64,000 nucleotides of DNA from Fratercula arctica (lineage: Eukaryota; Chordata; Aves; Charadriiformes; Alcidae), in contig CANTUZ010000001.1 of assembly GCA_947846985.1 (NCBI GenBank), positions 109,137,757-109,201,756 on the forward strand, written 5' to 3'. The notes under the pieces were generated by a model that saw only the letters and a list, made by a program, of their open reading frames with translations, did not search any database and was not told the DNA's origin. Both the position numbers and the translations under genes were made by a program. Positions 1-11,937 of this stretch are shown here, one piece after another (position 1 is the first letter of the stretch; every line of letters begins with the position of its first letter).

Positions 1-959
1 CATAGGAGTACCAGTGTTAAGCAAATATTTGACTGACCTCTCTGGCTGTGAGGGAAGATAGACACAGTAGTGTACTGTACTTATTAATATACTGTTAGGA
101 GAAGTCAAATTAGCAGAAGTTTGAGTCGTGACAGCCGTACTTTTGTAGTCTTAAATCAGTTTCTTGTATTTATTCAGTTGTTCCAAAACAGATTCTAAGT
201 CCTTAATGTCAGTATTCCAACTGTCTAAATAGATTCATTCCGAATTCTGTTAGTTTTAATAAAAACATAATTGATGGCAATATATGTTTTTGCCTTCAAT
301 TTTTTATCACTTAATATGAAGTAATTGAGTGATATGCAGAGATATGAGCCCACAGTGGCCTCATGAAATGGTGAATTCTCTCCTATGCTCCTCTTAATTT
401 TCTCCTTATGATGATGGCCTATTACCACTCTGAAAGAAAAGCAATATGCTGTTTTGTTTAAACACTCTTAAATAAAAGCTAAATCTTATTCCTATAGATG
501 TTTGCAGCAAATCTTTTTTATTTTCCCACAAGAGTACAGTTGAATATTTTGTAAATCTTGAAGCAAACCAGGAAGAAAAAATCCCCCTGGACAGCAGATT
601 ATATCACAGTGACTTTAAGAACGTCTAAAAATATGCATTATCAACGAAAAATGTTATTAAATGATTTTGAATTGTGGATTATTGATCCAACAGATTGTGT
701 TCCCTTTTCAGTCATTCTGTTATGTTCAGAAAAACCTCTGCTTTCGTAGGTTGCAAATTATTGATCCAGTATCACAAGCTAGTAGCCTATGATCATTCTT
801 CTGTTTCAATAAATTCTTTCTTTGTAATATATATCTGTAGAGGTAGTGAGTTAATGAATTTTTCCTGTAGAAGTTCATAATCTGTGTTTTACTGTCACAG
901 CATGTGCATAGCAGTTATGGCAGATGTCAATGGTTATCCTAGGTATCTTTAAAAAACAC
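1..959. other. unique A+T-rich non-coding DNA
   Basis: No gene, RNA gene or recognisable repeat is visible. Open frames are all under 70 codons and lie in A+T-rich sequence with no coding-like composition. The stretch ends exactly where the LTR at 960 begins. Confidence 0.6.
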
Positions 960-1690
960 TGTAGTGGGTTAACCTTTGCTAAAGGGCCAGATACCCAAAC
1001 AGCCCCTCTCTCAATCCACCTCCTCAATCCCCTCCAGGACAGGGGGAGACAAATAGGATGGAAAAGCTCATTGGGTCAAGACAAAGACAGGGGGGTTGTT
1101 TACCAATTACCATCATGGGCAAACCAGACTCAAGTTGGGGAAAATTAATTTAATTTACGCCAATTAAAACAGATTTAGGTAGTGAGAAAAAGAGACAAAA
1201 CATTTAAATAACACCTTCCCTCTAATTCCCCTTCCACGTTCAACCACATTCCATTCTCAACTATTCTACCTTCCCCTCCTCTGCAGTGCAGGGGATATGG
1301 GGAATGGGTGTTGTGGTCAGTCCATAAGGGCTCCTCTCTGCTGCTCCTTCCTCCTCATGCTTTTTCTCTGCTCCAGTATGGGTCCTTCTCATGGGCTGCA
1401 GTCCTTCAGGATAAACCTGCTCCTGCATGGGCTCTCCACCTGGCTGCAGTTCCTTCAGGGCCTAGCCACCTGCTTTACTATGATCCCCATCATGTGCTTT
1501 AGGGGAATCTCTGTTCCAGCATCAGGAGCACCTCCTCCCCTTCCTCTTCCTCTCTCAGTGCTCACAGGGCTGTTTCACACACTTTAATCCTCACTGCTAG
1601 GCAGGATTTTCTGCCCTTTCTTACACACGTCCCCCTCATGCTTTGTGACTGTTCTCTGTCAGGCCTATATACAACTTGCCTATATACAGC
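960..1690 (-). mobile_element. ERVL-type LTR, 5'-truncated, minus strand
   Basis: Read on the minus strand this matches the LTR at 26853-27947 along most of its length. The left edge (TGTAGTGGGTTAACC) is the reverse complement of the LTR 3' end. The segments around 1060-1200 and 1500-1545 align with the U5/R and internal repeat regions of the longer copy. The first part of U3 is missing: homology fades around 1620-1690, where there is also a 15-bp imperfect tandem duplication (GCCTATATACA core, 1663-1692). The poly(A) signal position reads GTAAAT instead of AATAAA, so it is decayed. No target duplication was found because the right end is lost. The sequence just after the repeat core differs from the other two LTRs, so this is a third subfamily. 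The right boundary is approximate. Confidence 0.8.
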
Positions 1691-4600
1691 TGGTAGAACA
1701 ACATGATTTTTCAAACTGGTGAAGATGTACTCTGTTATGAATATCATTATTTATAGTAATTTGCTCTTATTTTTATTAATTTTGTCAGCAGTTACTGCTT
1801 TATCAATAAATAAGTGCTGATGCCTTGATTCTAAGTTCCATGTTTTAAAAGGCTTGGAGGAGCTGGGCATGGAGCATGTATCTCATGGGTCTTAGTAGAG
1901 TCTCTAATAAGGTAACACTGTAACTTGTGCAACTTGTAGCTGCTTTCATTGAACTCATCCAGGCACTTGGAATAACTCTGCCATACTTTTTTTTTTTCTT
2001 CCACAATCTGTTCTGCGTTCTCTTGCTGTAAATTTGGCACCACACTATACTGGGAGGTTCCATGCTGCAGAATGTGTTAAGGAAGGATGTTTTCCACCTC
2101 ATGGGAAAAATTCTCCCAGGCTTTTGAAGTGTTTTTAGACGGATGATACGCTAAGTGTCTTACTCCCGAGTGTTTGTAGATGAGATGCCTTAAGGCTATG
2201 GTTTTGCATTTATTATTACTGGATCTGTATTCAGAGTATAAGATGAGAGCTCTATGCTGTTTGGGGGGAGGCAGATGGTATCGATTTGATGAGTTGTTAC
2301 TGATTCAGCACTAATGTTGTGTAACTATTATCTATGTCTTGCTTCATGATTCTGTGCCCTTATACCAAATGTACTCCTATTATGGAGGCACTACTGTAAT
2401 TTGCCTCAAAAAATCTTAACATATTGATTAAGATTATAATAACAAGCAAGATTGGTTCCCACAGAGATGATTTGTGGAAGTTAGGCAGAAAGTGGAAATT
2501 AAAATCTTGGAGCCACTGGGATGAATTGCACTGGTGTAATTGCGCTAATTTTGAAACTTATTGGTATGTAACACTTTGTATCTTCCAAATTATTTTGGTG
2601 TACAGACATTTAAGCCTTATTTTTCCCAAAGTCTATGGGACTATGGGACAAAACCAGCATAAACAACCAAAGGTGTGTCATCTTGTCTCCTCTTCATTCC
2701 CTGTCATGTCTTTCCAGACCTACACTGATCCCCTCTAATGTCAGCAAAACTGTATAGCCAGAGTTCCCCCAGACTGGGGAACTGATCTAGGTTAAAACTT
2801 GTGGCATGTGAGTGTGTGTGTGTGTGTTTAGCCAAATTTAGAAGTTTGGCCAGATCACTTTTAAACTGGGTTACTTCCCAGAGTGGTTCTGAACAGGTCA
2901 CAGAAGTGCTTGTATTGGTCCAAGAGAGGGGAGGATGTGGGGTTGAGAACCTGGACGGTGCAGGGCAGAGAAACTCGACTAGGACTGAGGTGAGTGAGAG
3001 CTGCATTTGTTGGTAAGTTTAACTCAGGTGTTGATAAAACCCTGCCCTTGGTCAGGAATGTGCAAAGAGGAGCTCAGAGAGGAGTTTCTTAGCATAAAAA
3101 GGTACATAGCTTGGCCTGAGGGATGGGCATATAAAGGATGCTGTAATGCTAAATATAACTTACATATTCAATAGGTTAATAAAAGAAGATAAAGTAATAA
3201 TTAGTATGTTATGGGTGAACTGTGTGTTAGGGAGGTGGGAGGAATGACCTTCTGAAATGTGTTACAAATTATTTATATATTTAATCAAAGGTTTAGTGCT
3301 GGTTCATCACCGTTTTCCACCTGCTGCTTATTCACAGCTTACCTTTTGTTGGGTCGTGTAAATGTCATGAATTCATCAATTCCCCTGTTAATCCTTTTAA
3401 ATGCCAGCAAATGGCAGTAGGTGTTACTGTGAGGCTTTGGTTAGGAAAGCTCTTTCTTCTCTCCTTCTCACTCATCTTTACGTTTTCATTCATGTCTTTA
3501 AATTTTCTTCTGCTTCCCAATACTTTTGCTATTAATTATTACTTAGTAGTCACTATTGCTATAATGACTGTATTGTCAAAGCACTGGTCAGCCCTGTCAT
3601 TACCCAGCCTATTGGCAAATGGGGGAGCAGTCTTGCAAATGTCAACATTGAAGTCTTAGCCTGTTCACTGGTGATGAAGTCAAGTCTTGGTAAGCAGGAA
3701 TTTACATATTTAATTGCTTAGATACCAAAATAAGATGTCCTGATGTCAAGTGAAATCCTACAGAATAATTATGCCAGTTTTTCTTGAGACTACTGTTGGT
3801 AGTGGTTGCAGGAATATACTCTTCAGTAAAATTGTTTGTGTTGATATGTAACAAATCTACCTTTTAATGTTATTCTTAAGCTGCTTTGTTTATGTTGTGG
3901 TAATACCTACAGGTCTACAATACCTACAAGAATTATAACTTCCTGTGTACTGTTCCAACGCAACAGCACTACACAAAATGTGCTCTCTAGTCCCTAGTAT
4001 TACTGTATCCCTAATTTCTTTTAAATCTTATAATAATTATTGCTTTCAAAACCTCATTGATTGTATTACAGGTGCTGTTAAACATCTAGATAGCATCACA
4101 AATATATATAATGCTTCACAAAACATAAAAAAGCTTATGCAATATTCTGCATAAAAATATTGTGTTATACAGTATAGAATACAATATAATATATGGTATT
4201 ATTTTACAGGATTTTTGTAATTTAAAAAGCACATTACAGAAAAGAAAGACTGTTTAGATATCACTGGAGAGGGGCCTAATATGGAACTAATGAAAGCAGT
4301 TGATTTTAAGGCAGGATTTGAATAAGAAAAAGCATGTGGTCGGCAGAAAGGAAGTGGGGGATATATCAAGCTCTTTTTCTTTTAAGCTCTCAGGAGCAGC
4401 ATTCTAAAGGATATATTGCAAGTAGTCAGCTCTGAAAATGGAAGTTCCATTTCTGTGAAAAATCATTTAGAACCCATCTGTTTATATTTCACAGAAGCGG
4501 CGAGCGCAAGACATATAAATGATTGAAGATTGTGTGACTTGCAAAGGGCAAAACTATGAGTGTGCCTGTGTGTTTTACTTCTCTTGGAAAGAGAGTTGCA

Positions 4601-5088
4601 TTTTATAACGCTGTGCCTAAAACTGCTTCATCTGCTGCCAAAAAATTAATTAGAATTAACACACACACACTCACTCTAGAGATTTTTAGAGCAGCTTAGG
4701 GGAAATAGGGAGAATCTTAATTTCCAAATGGAAGTTGGGTGCTAAGGCCTTTAAACTCTTACAAGTATCTAGTTTTAAATGCAGACGGTTGAGGAATACT
4801 GTTTTCCTAGTGTGCTTCATATGCAAAGAAGGGGTATGCAGAAAGAAAAGGTGCTCTGTAATCCACTGCGTAGGGACTGCATAAGGCCCACCAAAGGAGC
4901 TAGTCAAAAAACAAGAATATACCTATAAAACTACTATTTCATTAGCAGAAAAGGACTGTATGTGACCCATTTCTTAGCTACACTAGGTTGTGTTTAGAAT
5001 ACTCGTATGGTCACCAAATGCTTGCTGTGTCATTATTGCAAGTGGCTATAGAAACTCAGCTACTTAAAGAAAGAAATTAATGGCAGCG
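1691..5088. other. unique non-coding DNA with minor simple repeats
   Basis: No supported gene. It holds an 11-T run at 1987-1997, a short (TG)8 tract at 2812-2827, a short (AC)n near 4661 and a very A+T-rich patch at about 4080-4210. Open frames reach about 100 codons but overlap each other on both strands and show no domain. Confidence 0.6.
2812..2827. repeat. (TG)8 microsatellite
   Basis: Alternating TG dinucleotides, about eight units, uninterrupted. Short enough to be stable. Confidence 0.85.
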
Positions 5089-5267
5089 TGTATTGGGTTT
5101 GCATAGCAAGGTTTTGGTAGTGGGGGGAGCTCTAGGGGTGGCTTCTGTGAGAAGCTGATAGAAGCTTCCCCCATGTTCAATAGAGCCAATGCCAGCTGGC
5201 TCCAAGACAGACCAGCCACTGGCCAAGGCTGAGCCCATCAGCAATGGTGATGGCACCCCTGTGGTAA

Positions 5268-5277
5268 CATATCTAAG
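5268..5277 (+). promoter_or_regulatory. TATA-like element in short LTR
   Basis: CATATCTAAG occupies the position of the CATATTTAAG box in the long LTR, at the expected end of U3. One base away from the A/T-richer form, so probably weakened. Confidence 0.4.
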
Positions 5278-5466
5278 AAGGGGAAAAAAGTTGCTGTGCA
5301 ACAGCAATTGCATCTGGAGGAGGAGAGGGGGCATTCATTATTACATTTGTCTTACGGAGCAACTGCTAAGTGTACTGAAGCCCTGCTTCCCAGGAAGTGG
5401 CTAGAGATCACCTGCTGTTGGGAAGTAGAGAATAAATCTTTTTATTTCTCTTGCTTCCATGTGCAG

Positions 5467-5489
5467 AATAAAAGCACCGTGCTTTTATT
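5467..5489 (+). promoter_or_regulatory. hairpin containing the LTR poly(A) signal
   Basis: An 11-bp perfect inverted repeat (AATAAAAGCAC at 5467-5477; its complement at 5479-5489) has one central base. AATAAA is the first six bases of the left arm. Because of the symmetry the opposite strand carries the same signal. Confidence 0.7.
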
Positions 5490-5624
5490 AAACTGCCTTT
5501 ATCTTGACCCACAAATTTTTCCCATCTTGTTTCCACACCCTCCACTCCCCCCATCCTGCTGAGGAGGGGAGTGATAGAGCAGCTTGGTGGGCACTTGGCA
5601 TCCAACCAAGATCAGCCCACCACA

Positions 5625-6289
5625 CGCAGGGTCAGACTGACAGCTTTTGTAAATCTGGCAGGTACGTTGTCTCTGTTCTGATTTATTCTTGGCCTATAAT
5701 GTTCTATGAGGCTGTGCACCTTGTAGTTATATCCAACATAACATGGTACTCTGTCAAAAAAGCAAAGGATTTGCTCTGACAAATCATGTGATGTGTCCAG
5801 CAGGTCTGAGGGCTTATCACTGCATAAACAAGTATCCCTGAACCTATGGGAAGTTTTGCACATAGTTTAGCAGTACTCTTACTTAATATTTTTAAAGGGG
5901 CTTCCTCATGTAACAAAAATGTACCTGAAGATCAAAGAAAAACCTCATGCAGCATTTTCTTCCTTCTAGGCCTCTGTGTTTCAATGTTGTTTTAAAAAAG
6001 TCTTGTGTTGAGCCGATTTTTACTTAGGATGACATTACTATAACCTATCTACACTTAAAATGTTCCAATTCATTGCCTGCAATAAAAGGGAGATTCTGGC
6101 CATAATATCAGTGTTGCCTATCTTGGCTAAGAACTAATTAAGGAACAGGAATGTTTCCTGTGTGAAAATTTAACTTTTGAAAAAGTTGTTCATAGTTTAA
6201 AGGTCATATGAACTTTAATGGCAAGGTTTTAGAAGAGTTTATGGACAAGCCAAGAGTATTGTTAAGTGAACAGATGTTGGGAACAGATG
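5625..6289. other. unique non-coding DNA
   Basis: No gene or repeat recognised. Open frames of up to 83 codons near its left side run out of the flanking LTR and are not coding. Confidence 0.55.
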
Positions 6290-6520
6290 CCATACATTTG
6301 TGTGTTTAGCACCACCTCATTCTGAGCTGTGGTTCACTGCAGCACTGTATCATAAATAATGTGTTGACTCGCTCTTAATCCTTTTGCTATTTCATTGCAA
6401 GCCGGGCTGTATTAGAGTTCAGTAAAATGCATCACCACGATATCCAAGGGTTGAGCTTGTTAAAGTGGAGACACTTGCATATCCACTGAGAATTTCTAAA
6501 ATTCCATCATTTCATGACAT
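6290..6520. promoter_or_regulatory. candidate regulatory element (texture only)
   Basis: Non-repetitive sequence with retained CpGs and clustered homeodomain-like sites, including TAATCC at 6376-6381 (bicoid/OTX/PITX type) and ATAAATAAT just upstream. Assignment rests on motif crowding, not on measured conservation. Confidence 0.25.
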
Positions 6521-8699
6521 GGCTGCAATTTTACTTCTGAAAGATTGGAATTAGAGGGAGAAAGAGGTGGAATTTTAATTTTTGTTTCTGAGCTCAGTCT
6601 TACCACAGTCTATTCAAAGGGAGTGTTACAGTGGTTTAATACACAAAGTAGCTGTCTTGATGGGTTTTTAGTGCATCTGACTGGGTGGAAACCTAGGTGA
6701 AATTCCAAGGAAATCTGCAGGAATTCTAATAGGGATGATGATTTTCAGCTTTTTATTTCAGTTTAATAAAAAATATAAAAATAAAGACACTTTTTTTTAT
6801 AAGCAATATGAGTTAATTCAACTACAGAATGAACATAAACCTTCTTAAGGATTAACTAACACTTGTAGAATATTAAACTCAAAGTGCCAAAGAAGTTGAC
6901 TTTCTCAGTGTTAATTCTCTTCTATTATGTCTTTCCCCTTGCCTCTTTTTCCTATTGTAGATGTTCAATTATACGAACACATACAGGCCTTACATATATA
7001 GCAATATTCTATTGATTTAACTTAAAGCAGGTTGAAAAGTAATTTAAGCTAAATAGATACTCCTGTTTAGATTTAAGAACATTTTATTTGGTTTACTTTG
7101 ATGTCTGGTGGACTGGAAATAACCACAATAAGCCCCTTTAGCTGAAATGACGAATGTATTGTTTCATGTATTCAGGTAATACAAATAGGGCACCATACTA
7201 TTTCAGGGAAAAAAGGAGTATCACTTCAAATACATAAATCTTAACATTTATGCTATTCTTGATTTTTGCCAAAGAGGATTAAGTATAACACAGAAAACCA
7301 ACTTTAAACTAGGGGTTTTTTGCTCACAAGCACATACATGCAAACAAATAAATACGAAAGCTGAAATAAAAATCAATTTGCAAGTGATGATGTGCAGGTT
7401 GACTTCATAAGGTGGAATTCAGTATTTATTTTTGAGCCATTATGTACATGGATTTGTATATGAATTCAAAGTGAAAAGCTGAATCTAGAATTAAAACAGC
7501 ATGCTGGGGACTTCCAGCTGGAAAGACTTTAGTTATGGAGTCTCTAGGCTTCAAGCACCTGTGTTTCAGGATGTTTTTATTTGCATCCTTGATATATCTT
7601 ACTGATGAAAAGGTATTTGATACAGCATGTCATAATTTTTCTATCCCTTTAGATGGTATGCAATACATGTCATAAAAGCAAGGTTCTGGGAGAGTATGAT
7701 TAGTGAAACTATATCTGAGTTACTCTGAGGTGGAAGGATATGCAATTTCTTAGCTGAATCGTACTTTTTACATGAATTTGTAATGATTCCCTCAAATTAT
7801 GAGCAAGCTTACTGCTTTATATTTACTTGCTGTGTAACGATGGTTCTCAGAGTGGAAAATAATGATTTTTGATAACATTTTTCTTCCTATTGCTAAGTAT
7901 TACCTCTTGTCAAGCTGCAATCAAGTGAAGTTCTCTCTAACTGATGCGTGAATGAGCACTCCAGACCTGGGGTTTTGTTATGATAAAATATTTATTTTAA
8001 TTCCCCTGGAACAGAAAATTCAGGATGTTTTATACTCCATCCATCTTCTACCTAAGTAGCAAGTACGGTAGCTACTCTGTAAGGCCAGCCATGGTTTGAC
8101 CTCAGTATTTGGATGCATGTAATGTCAGTAAACCTGTTAACAGTATGCTGAATTTATTTACTATTATTAATGGGCCTTTAACACATATTCTGACTGCTAT
8201 AGATGTATAGAAACAACAGTCCCTTTTTGATATTATGGATCTATAATGCTAAATACTCAAAACCTCCATAGGAAAAATAATTGTTCTCTATATGTCTAAT
8301 ACTCCTAGTTTGGAATTCAATTTTTCTGCCAGTACTTTTTGAAGACTTCCTAGCGTAAGGGACTCATCTGCAGTAGAAAATAATAAACATTAGTCCCTTA
8401 GAAGAAGATGGGAAATGCTACATAATGGCAGAGGGAAGCCAAAGAGCACAGTAAAAGTCCATAGCTGTGAAACTGTCAGTGAAGCCTATCAGTAAACTTT
8501 AGGAGTAATCAACAGATTGCATATGTGTTACCTCCCAAAATGAAGGTAGAAAAAACAATCAGGAGAAAGATAGTTTCCAGAGTGTTCATCTTTGTGTTGC
8601 CACATTTGCATGGAAATACTGTTAACAGCAGACATCACGTGGCCCTAATGAGAGCAGGTGTGTTCCCTCATGGATCCAAGCCAGTTGTGGGTGGTAATG
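6521..8699. other. unique A+T-rich non-coding DNA
   Basis: No gene, RNA or mobile element recognised. Contains scattered short A and T runs only. Confidence 0.6.
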
Positions 8700-9070
8700 A
8701 AACCAATCTGTAAATGAGATTTTAAAGGGTGCAATACTTCATCACTGGCACTGTTGTCAACGTGCAGACGGCCCTTCCCTCTATTTAGAGTGGAATGCGA
8801 TTAGTTGCATATTAAGAGTGATGACAGAATAGAGTTCAAAGCACACCCTCCATAGTGTTAACAGGCCTTAATGATAACATAGTGCCGCTTCTCTTAAAGA
8901 GTTTCATGTCTTATTCAATGTAAATGGTAAAAATTTGGCATTTTAGAACCAATGATGTGTTTTTCTATTGATGCTGTCATAGTACGCAGCTGCCGAAAGA
9001 GGAGCTGTTTGTCAGATCCCATTTTCCTCAGTGATTCATCAAACAGTGTCACTTCATGCATGAAGTATCA
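8700..9070. promoter_or_regulatory. candidate regulatory element with 16-bp palindrome
   Basis: Motif-rich unique sequence: ATGCGATTAG near 8794, TGACAG (TALE/MEIS type) at 8822-8827, TTAATGATAA near 8870. A perfect palindrome ACTTCATGCATGAAGT sits at 9051-9066. No repeat family recognised. Function is inferred from motif density only. Confidence 0.3.
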
Positions 9071-11848
9071 GAATGGGAATAAATAACTTGCAGCAATGCA
9101 TTGAGCAGTGTAGTGTTTTATTAATCTCACACCTACTCTGATGCCACTCAAGATGTCAGAGATTTGGAGTAGGTTCACCCAAGTATGTGTTCAGTATTTT
9201 GTGAGTTACGTGGCTATTTTGCAGGAGAACTTATGAAATAGGAATGAGTTAATGGATGAGAAAAACAGAAGGAATAATTCCCATTATTCCTGCTGTAGGA
9301 GTTTTACACTTCCCAGAAGTGCCATTGATGCATCCTTTTCTTTTACTTTAAATTCTATATTTTTAACAAATTATTGTCATTCTAAGGGGAAAAATCAATT
9401 TAGTAACTTCTTGATCACTCAAAATTCAAAAGCAATTCAAATCTAATTTACTTGCTCAGCACTTACTATCACCTATAATATGCAAATGCATGGTTTGACA
9501 TAGAGGTAATAAAAGAAGTGTTTCTGGTTCAGTAGGGTATTGGCACTAACAAAACATGAGTACACAAGAAGTTCTGCGCATGTCCAGCTGTCATAATATG
9601 TCCTGTATGGAAGTCCAGATCTTGGATGTGTTTTAGCTGCCATCTTGGGAGAGTGGTGTGTGGCTTTAAGTTTTAAAATATCTGAGAAGGATTAGTTTTA
9701 AGTATTGTGTGTGTTTGACTGTTTAGGATTTGATGTGAAATGATTAGAAAACAGGAAAGAGAGGGAAGACAAGCAAAAGGAAAACCAAGTAAAAAGCCTG
9801 TCACATCATAGATTTTCTCTTTTGAACAGTAGATGTTGACCAATGTTGTGGGAGTTGGGCAGATTTTCTAGTGGGAAATATTGTGAAGGTTTCATAAAAC
9901 GTGACTTTGGATGCCTGAATTAATAGGCTAACACCCAGAGACTATGTAATCAGTCTTAGGTTGCCCTAGAATCTGTCTTCCTAGAGAGAGGAGCATAATA
10001 TTGTAGTTTACATGCAAATTGTACACCCCAGCTTTGTGTAAGAGTTTTTGAAAAAGAGAAAATTTCAATCTGTAGTTTGCTACTTGGGGTGAAATTTAAT
10101 TTCCCATTAAAATCCCCCTTCATACTCTGAGTTTGAGAGACTCTGGCAAGTACTTCAGTGTGAAATGTATTCTTCAGGGTCTGCTGGAAGGATAGACAAA
10201 AAAAGAATTTCTTTTCTTTTGAATCCATCTTTGTGCACAGTACTAACCCTCACAGAAATTATTCTAGGGAGCAGTATTTATAGTCTTAAAGGCTAAAAAC
10301 CTTCTCAAGTAGGAAGTCCTTAACTGGCATAATCATCATAGTTTGCAGTAGATATTTTTGTGATTATTTGGTTTGTTACTTCATATTCCAATCTCTCAGC
10401 CCACCTGACTGAAAGATCAGGTGGATGACACAGGTGTCCATAATGCCCTGCTACTTTCTTCAGCCAAACGATGAGAGAAACACCAAAAAAATCTGCTCAT
10501 CTTAGTCCAGAGGGCACAGTGTCTGAACTCTCCTGTGACAAAGACGATTGTATCCAGCAGGACACTCTCACTCTCTAGAGCTGTATAAATTACCATAATG
10601 TGAGTATAACCAACATAAGACCGTTATTAATAAGTTTTAAAAACAATTATACCACATACATCTGTGTAATTGTAACTTATATGCATATGTTACATTTGTA
10701 TATACCAAGACACACACAGAGTATACATTACTCATATATTGTCACAGCAGGGTAAGTAATTTTTCATGTGTTTGGTTAAGTGTGGTCAGGATTTTTTCTT
10801 TTCTTTTTCACCTACACATCAGTTGGAGAAACATAAGGAACTGTGATACTCTTTTCAGTGGGGTGTTAGCAACTGCTTTCATGAAAAACTTACTGGTAGT
10901 TTTCTGTTATATTTTGTCATGTTTTGGTCATAATCCTCAGCAGTGTTCCGCTCTGGAGCATCCTTCTAATATGGGTAGCGGGACAGAAAATGTCACTGCA
11001 CTTAAGATAATGATTTATCAGTTCATGAACAGAATTAATGGATGTATCTGTGAGCATGAGAAACCAAACTCCAGTATACTTACCGAGGGTTTACTCCTAC
11101 ATTGCTGATCTCGTTAGGCATCTTTATCATTGCCTATAGTAGAAAAAGGGTCAAAGTAAATGCATCAGAAATTTATCCAATACTGAGAGAAATAAGTAAT
11201 ACAGAGGAATTTTGGAGCTGCTAGGCAGGTGATCGCAGGATGCAGAGAAAGGAGCTTTCTGACTAGAGAGAAGCATATGTATATTGAAAATGCAACATGG
11301 GATCCTTTGTCTTCCTAACTACAACTCTGTGTTGTAGACAGTTGTATGTGGTGAGTCCTCTATCAACATAAATTCACGAGAATTTCCATGCAAGACTCCT
11401 TCTCCCAGAGTAAATCTTCCAGTATTCCCATTCAAGGGGCATCAAGGGCAGAAGTTCTAAGAAATGAATATATAGAGAAGAATACATTTTCAGAAATGTG
11501 AAATAAATACTCTTTGCAGATATTTATTATGTAGTTGCACAGCAGTAACATGTTAGTGGTGACTAACTAAAAAAGTGCAAGTTAGACATAACTCTCCTCT
11601 AGGCTGAAATCACTACTGTATATACTTCCTTTTCTTAGCAGATGATTCAGTTTCTTAAAAAATTATGTCCGTGTAAAGTATTATTAAAGCATCTTATGTG
11701 ATTGAATGATTAACTGATTACACAAGTAAAAGAAAGAGCACTCTGGACTGATCCTGAACTCTATCTTCTTGTGATCACTACAGCCAAGGCTGCCCCCAAC
11801 CTTAATGTCCTCCACCAGTCCCTCTTTGTATCAGTACCTTTCCACCAG
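9071..11848. other. unique non-coding DNA
   Basis: No supported gene. The longest frame (10782-11108, 108 codons) has no domain, no coding-like composition and no splice context. A short A+T-rich patch with TATATA and ACACAC steps lies near 10650-10740. Confidence 0.6.
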
Positions 11849-11937
11849 TACCTGCTCTAGGTGACCCTGCTCTGGCAGGGGGGTTGGACTCGATGATCTC
11901 CAGAGGTCCCTTCCAGCCCCCACCATTCTGTGATTCT
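11849..11937 (+). mobile_element. CR1 LINE, 3'-end fragment
   Basis: This matches the terminal CR1 sequence: the 'ccctgctctggcagg' box, then GGTTGGACTCGATGATCTCC, then AGAGGTCCCTTCCA, ending in ATTCTGTGATTCT (11925-11937), the tandem octamer that ends CR1 elements. Only about 90 bases remain, as is usual for severely 5'-truncated CR1 copies. A few substitutions mark it as old. The same block occurs in reverse orientation at 50865-51199. Confidence 0.87.

Larger units (their letters stand above)
5089..5624 (+). mobile_element. ERVL-type solo LTR, short variant
   Basis: This begins TGTATTGGGTTTGCATAGC and ends CCCACCACA, as does the LTR at 26853. About the first 240 bases (U3, with a CATATCTAAG TATA-like element at about 5268-5277) and the last 130 bases (5495-5624, U5 end) are closely similar between the two copies. 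The middle (about 5330-5495) is unrelated to the longer copy and lacks its internal repeat array. This middle carries two AATAAA signals (5431-5436 and 5467-5472), the second inside a 23-nt hairpin. No gag, pol or env remnant adjoins it, so it is a solo LTR. The flanks (CAGCG left, CGCAG right) do not form a clean duplication. Confidence 0.85.

Noticed and set aside
5084..5629. target duplication around the short LTR
   Set aside because: Flanks CAGCG and CGCAG share letters but not order; not a true direct repeat.
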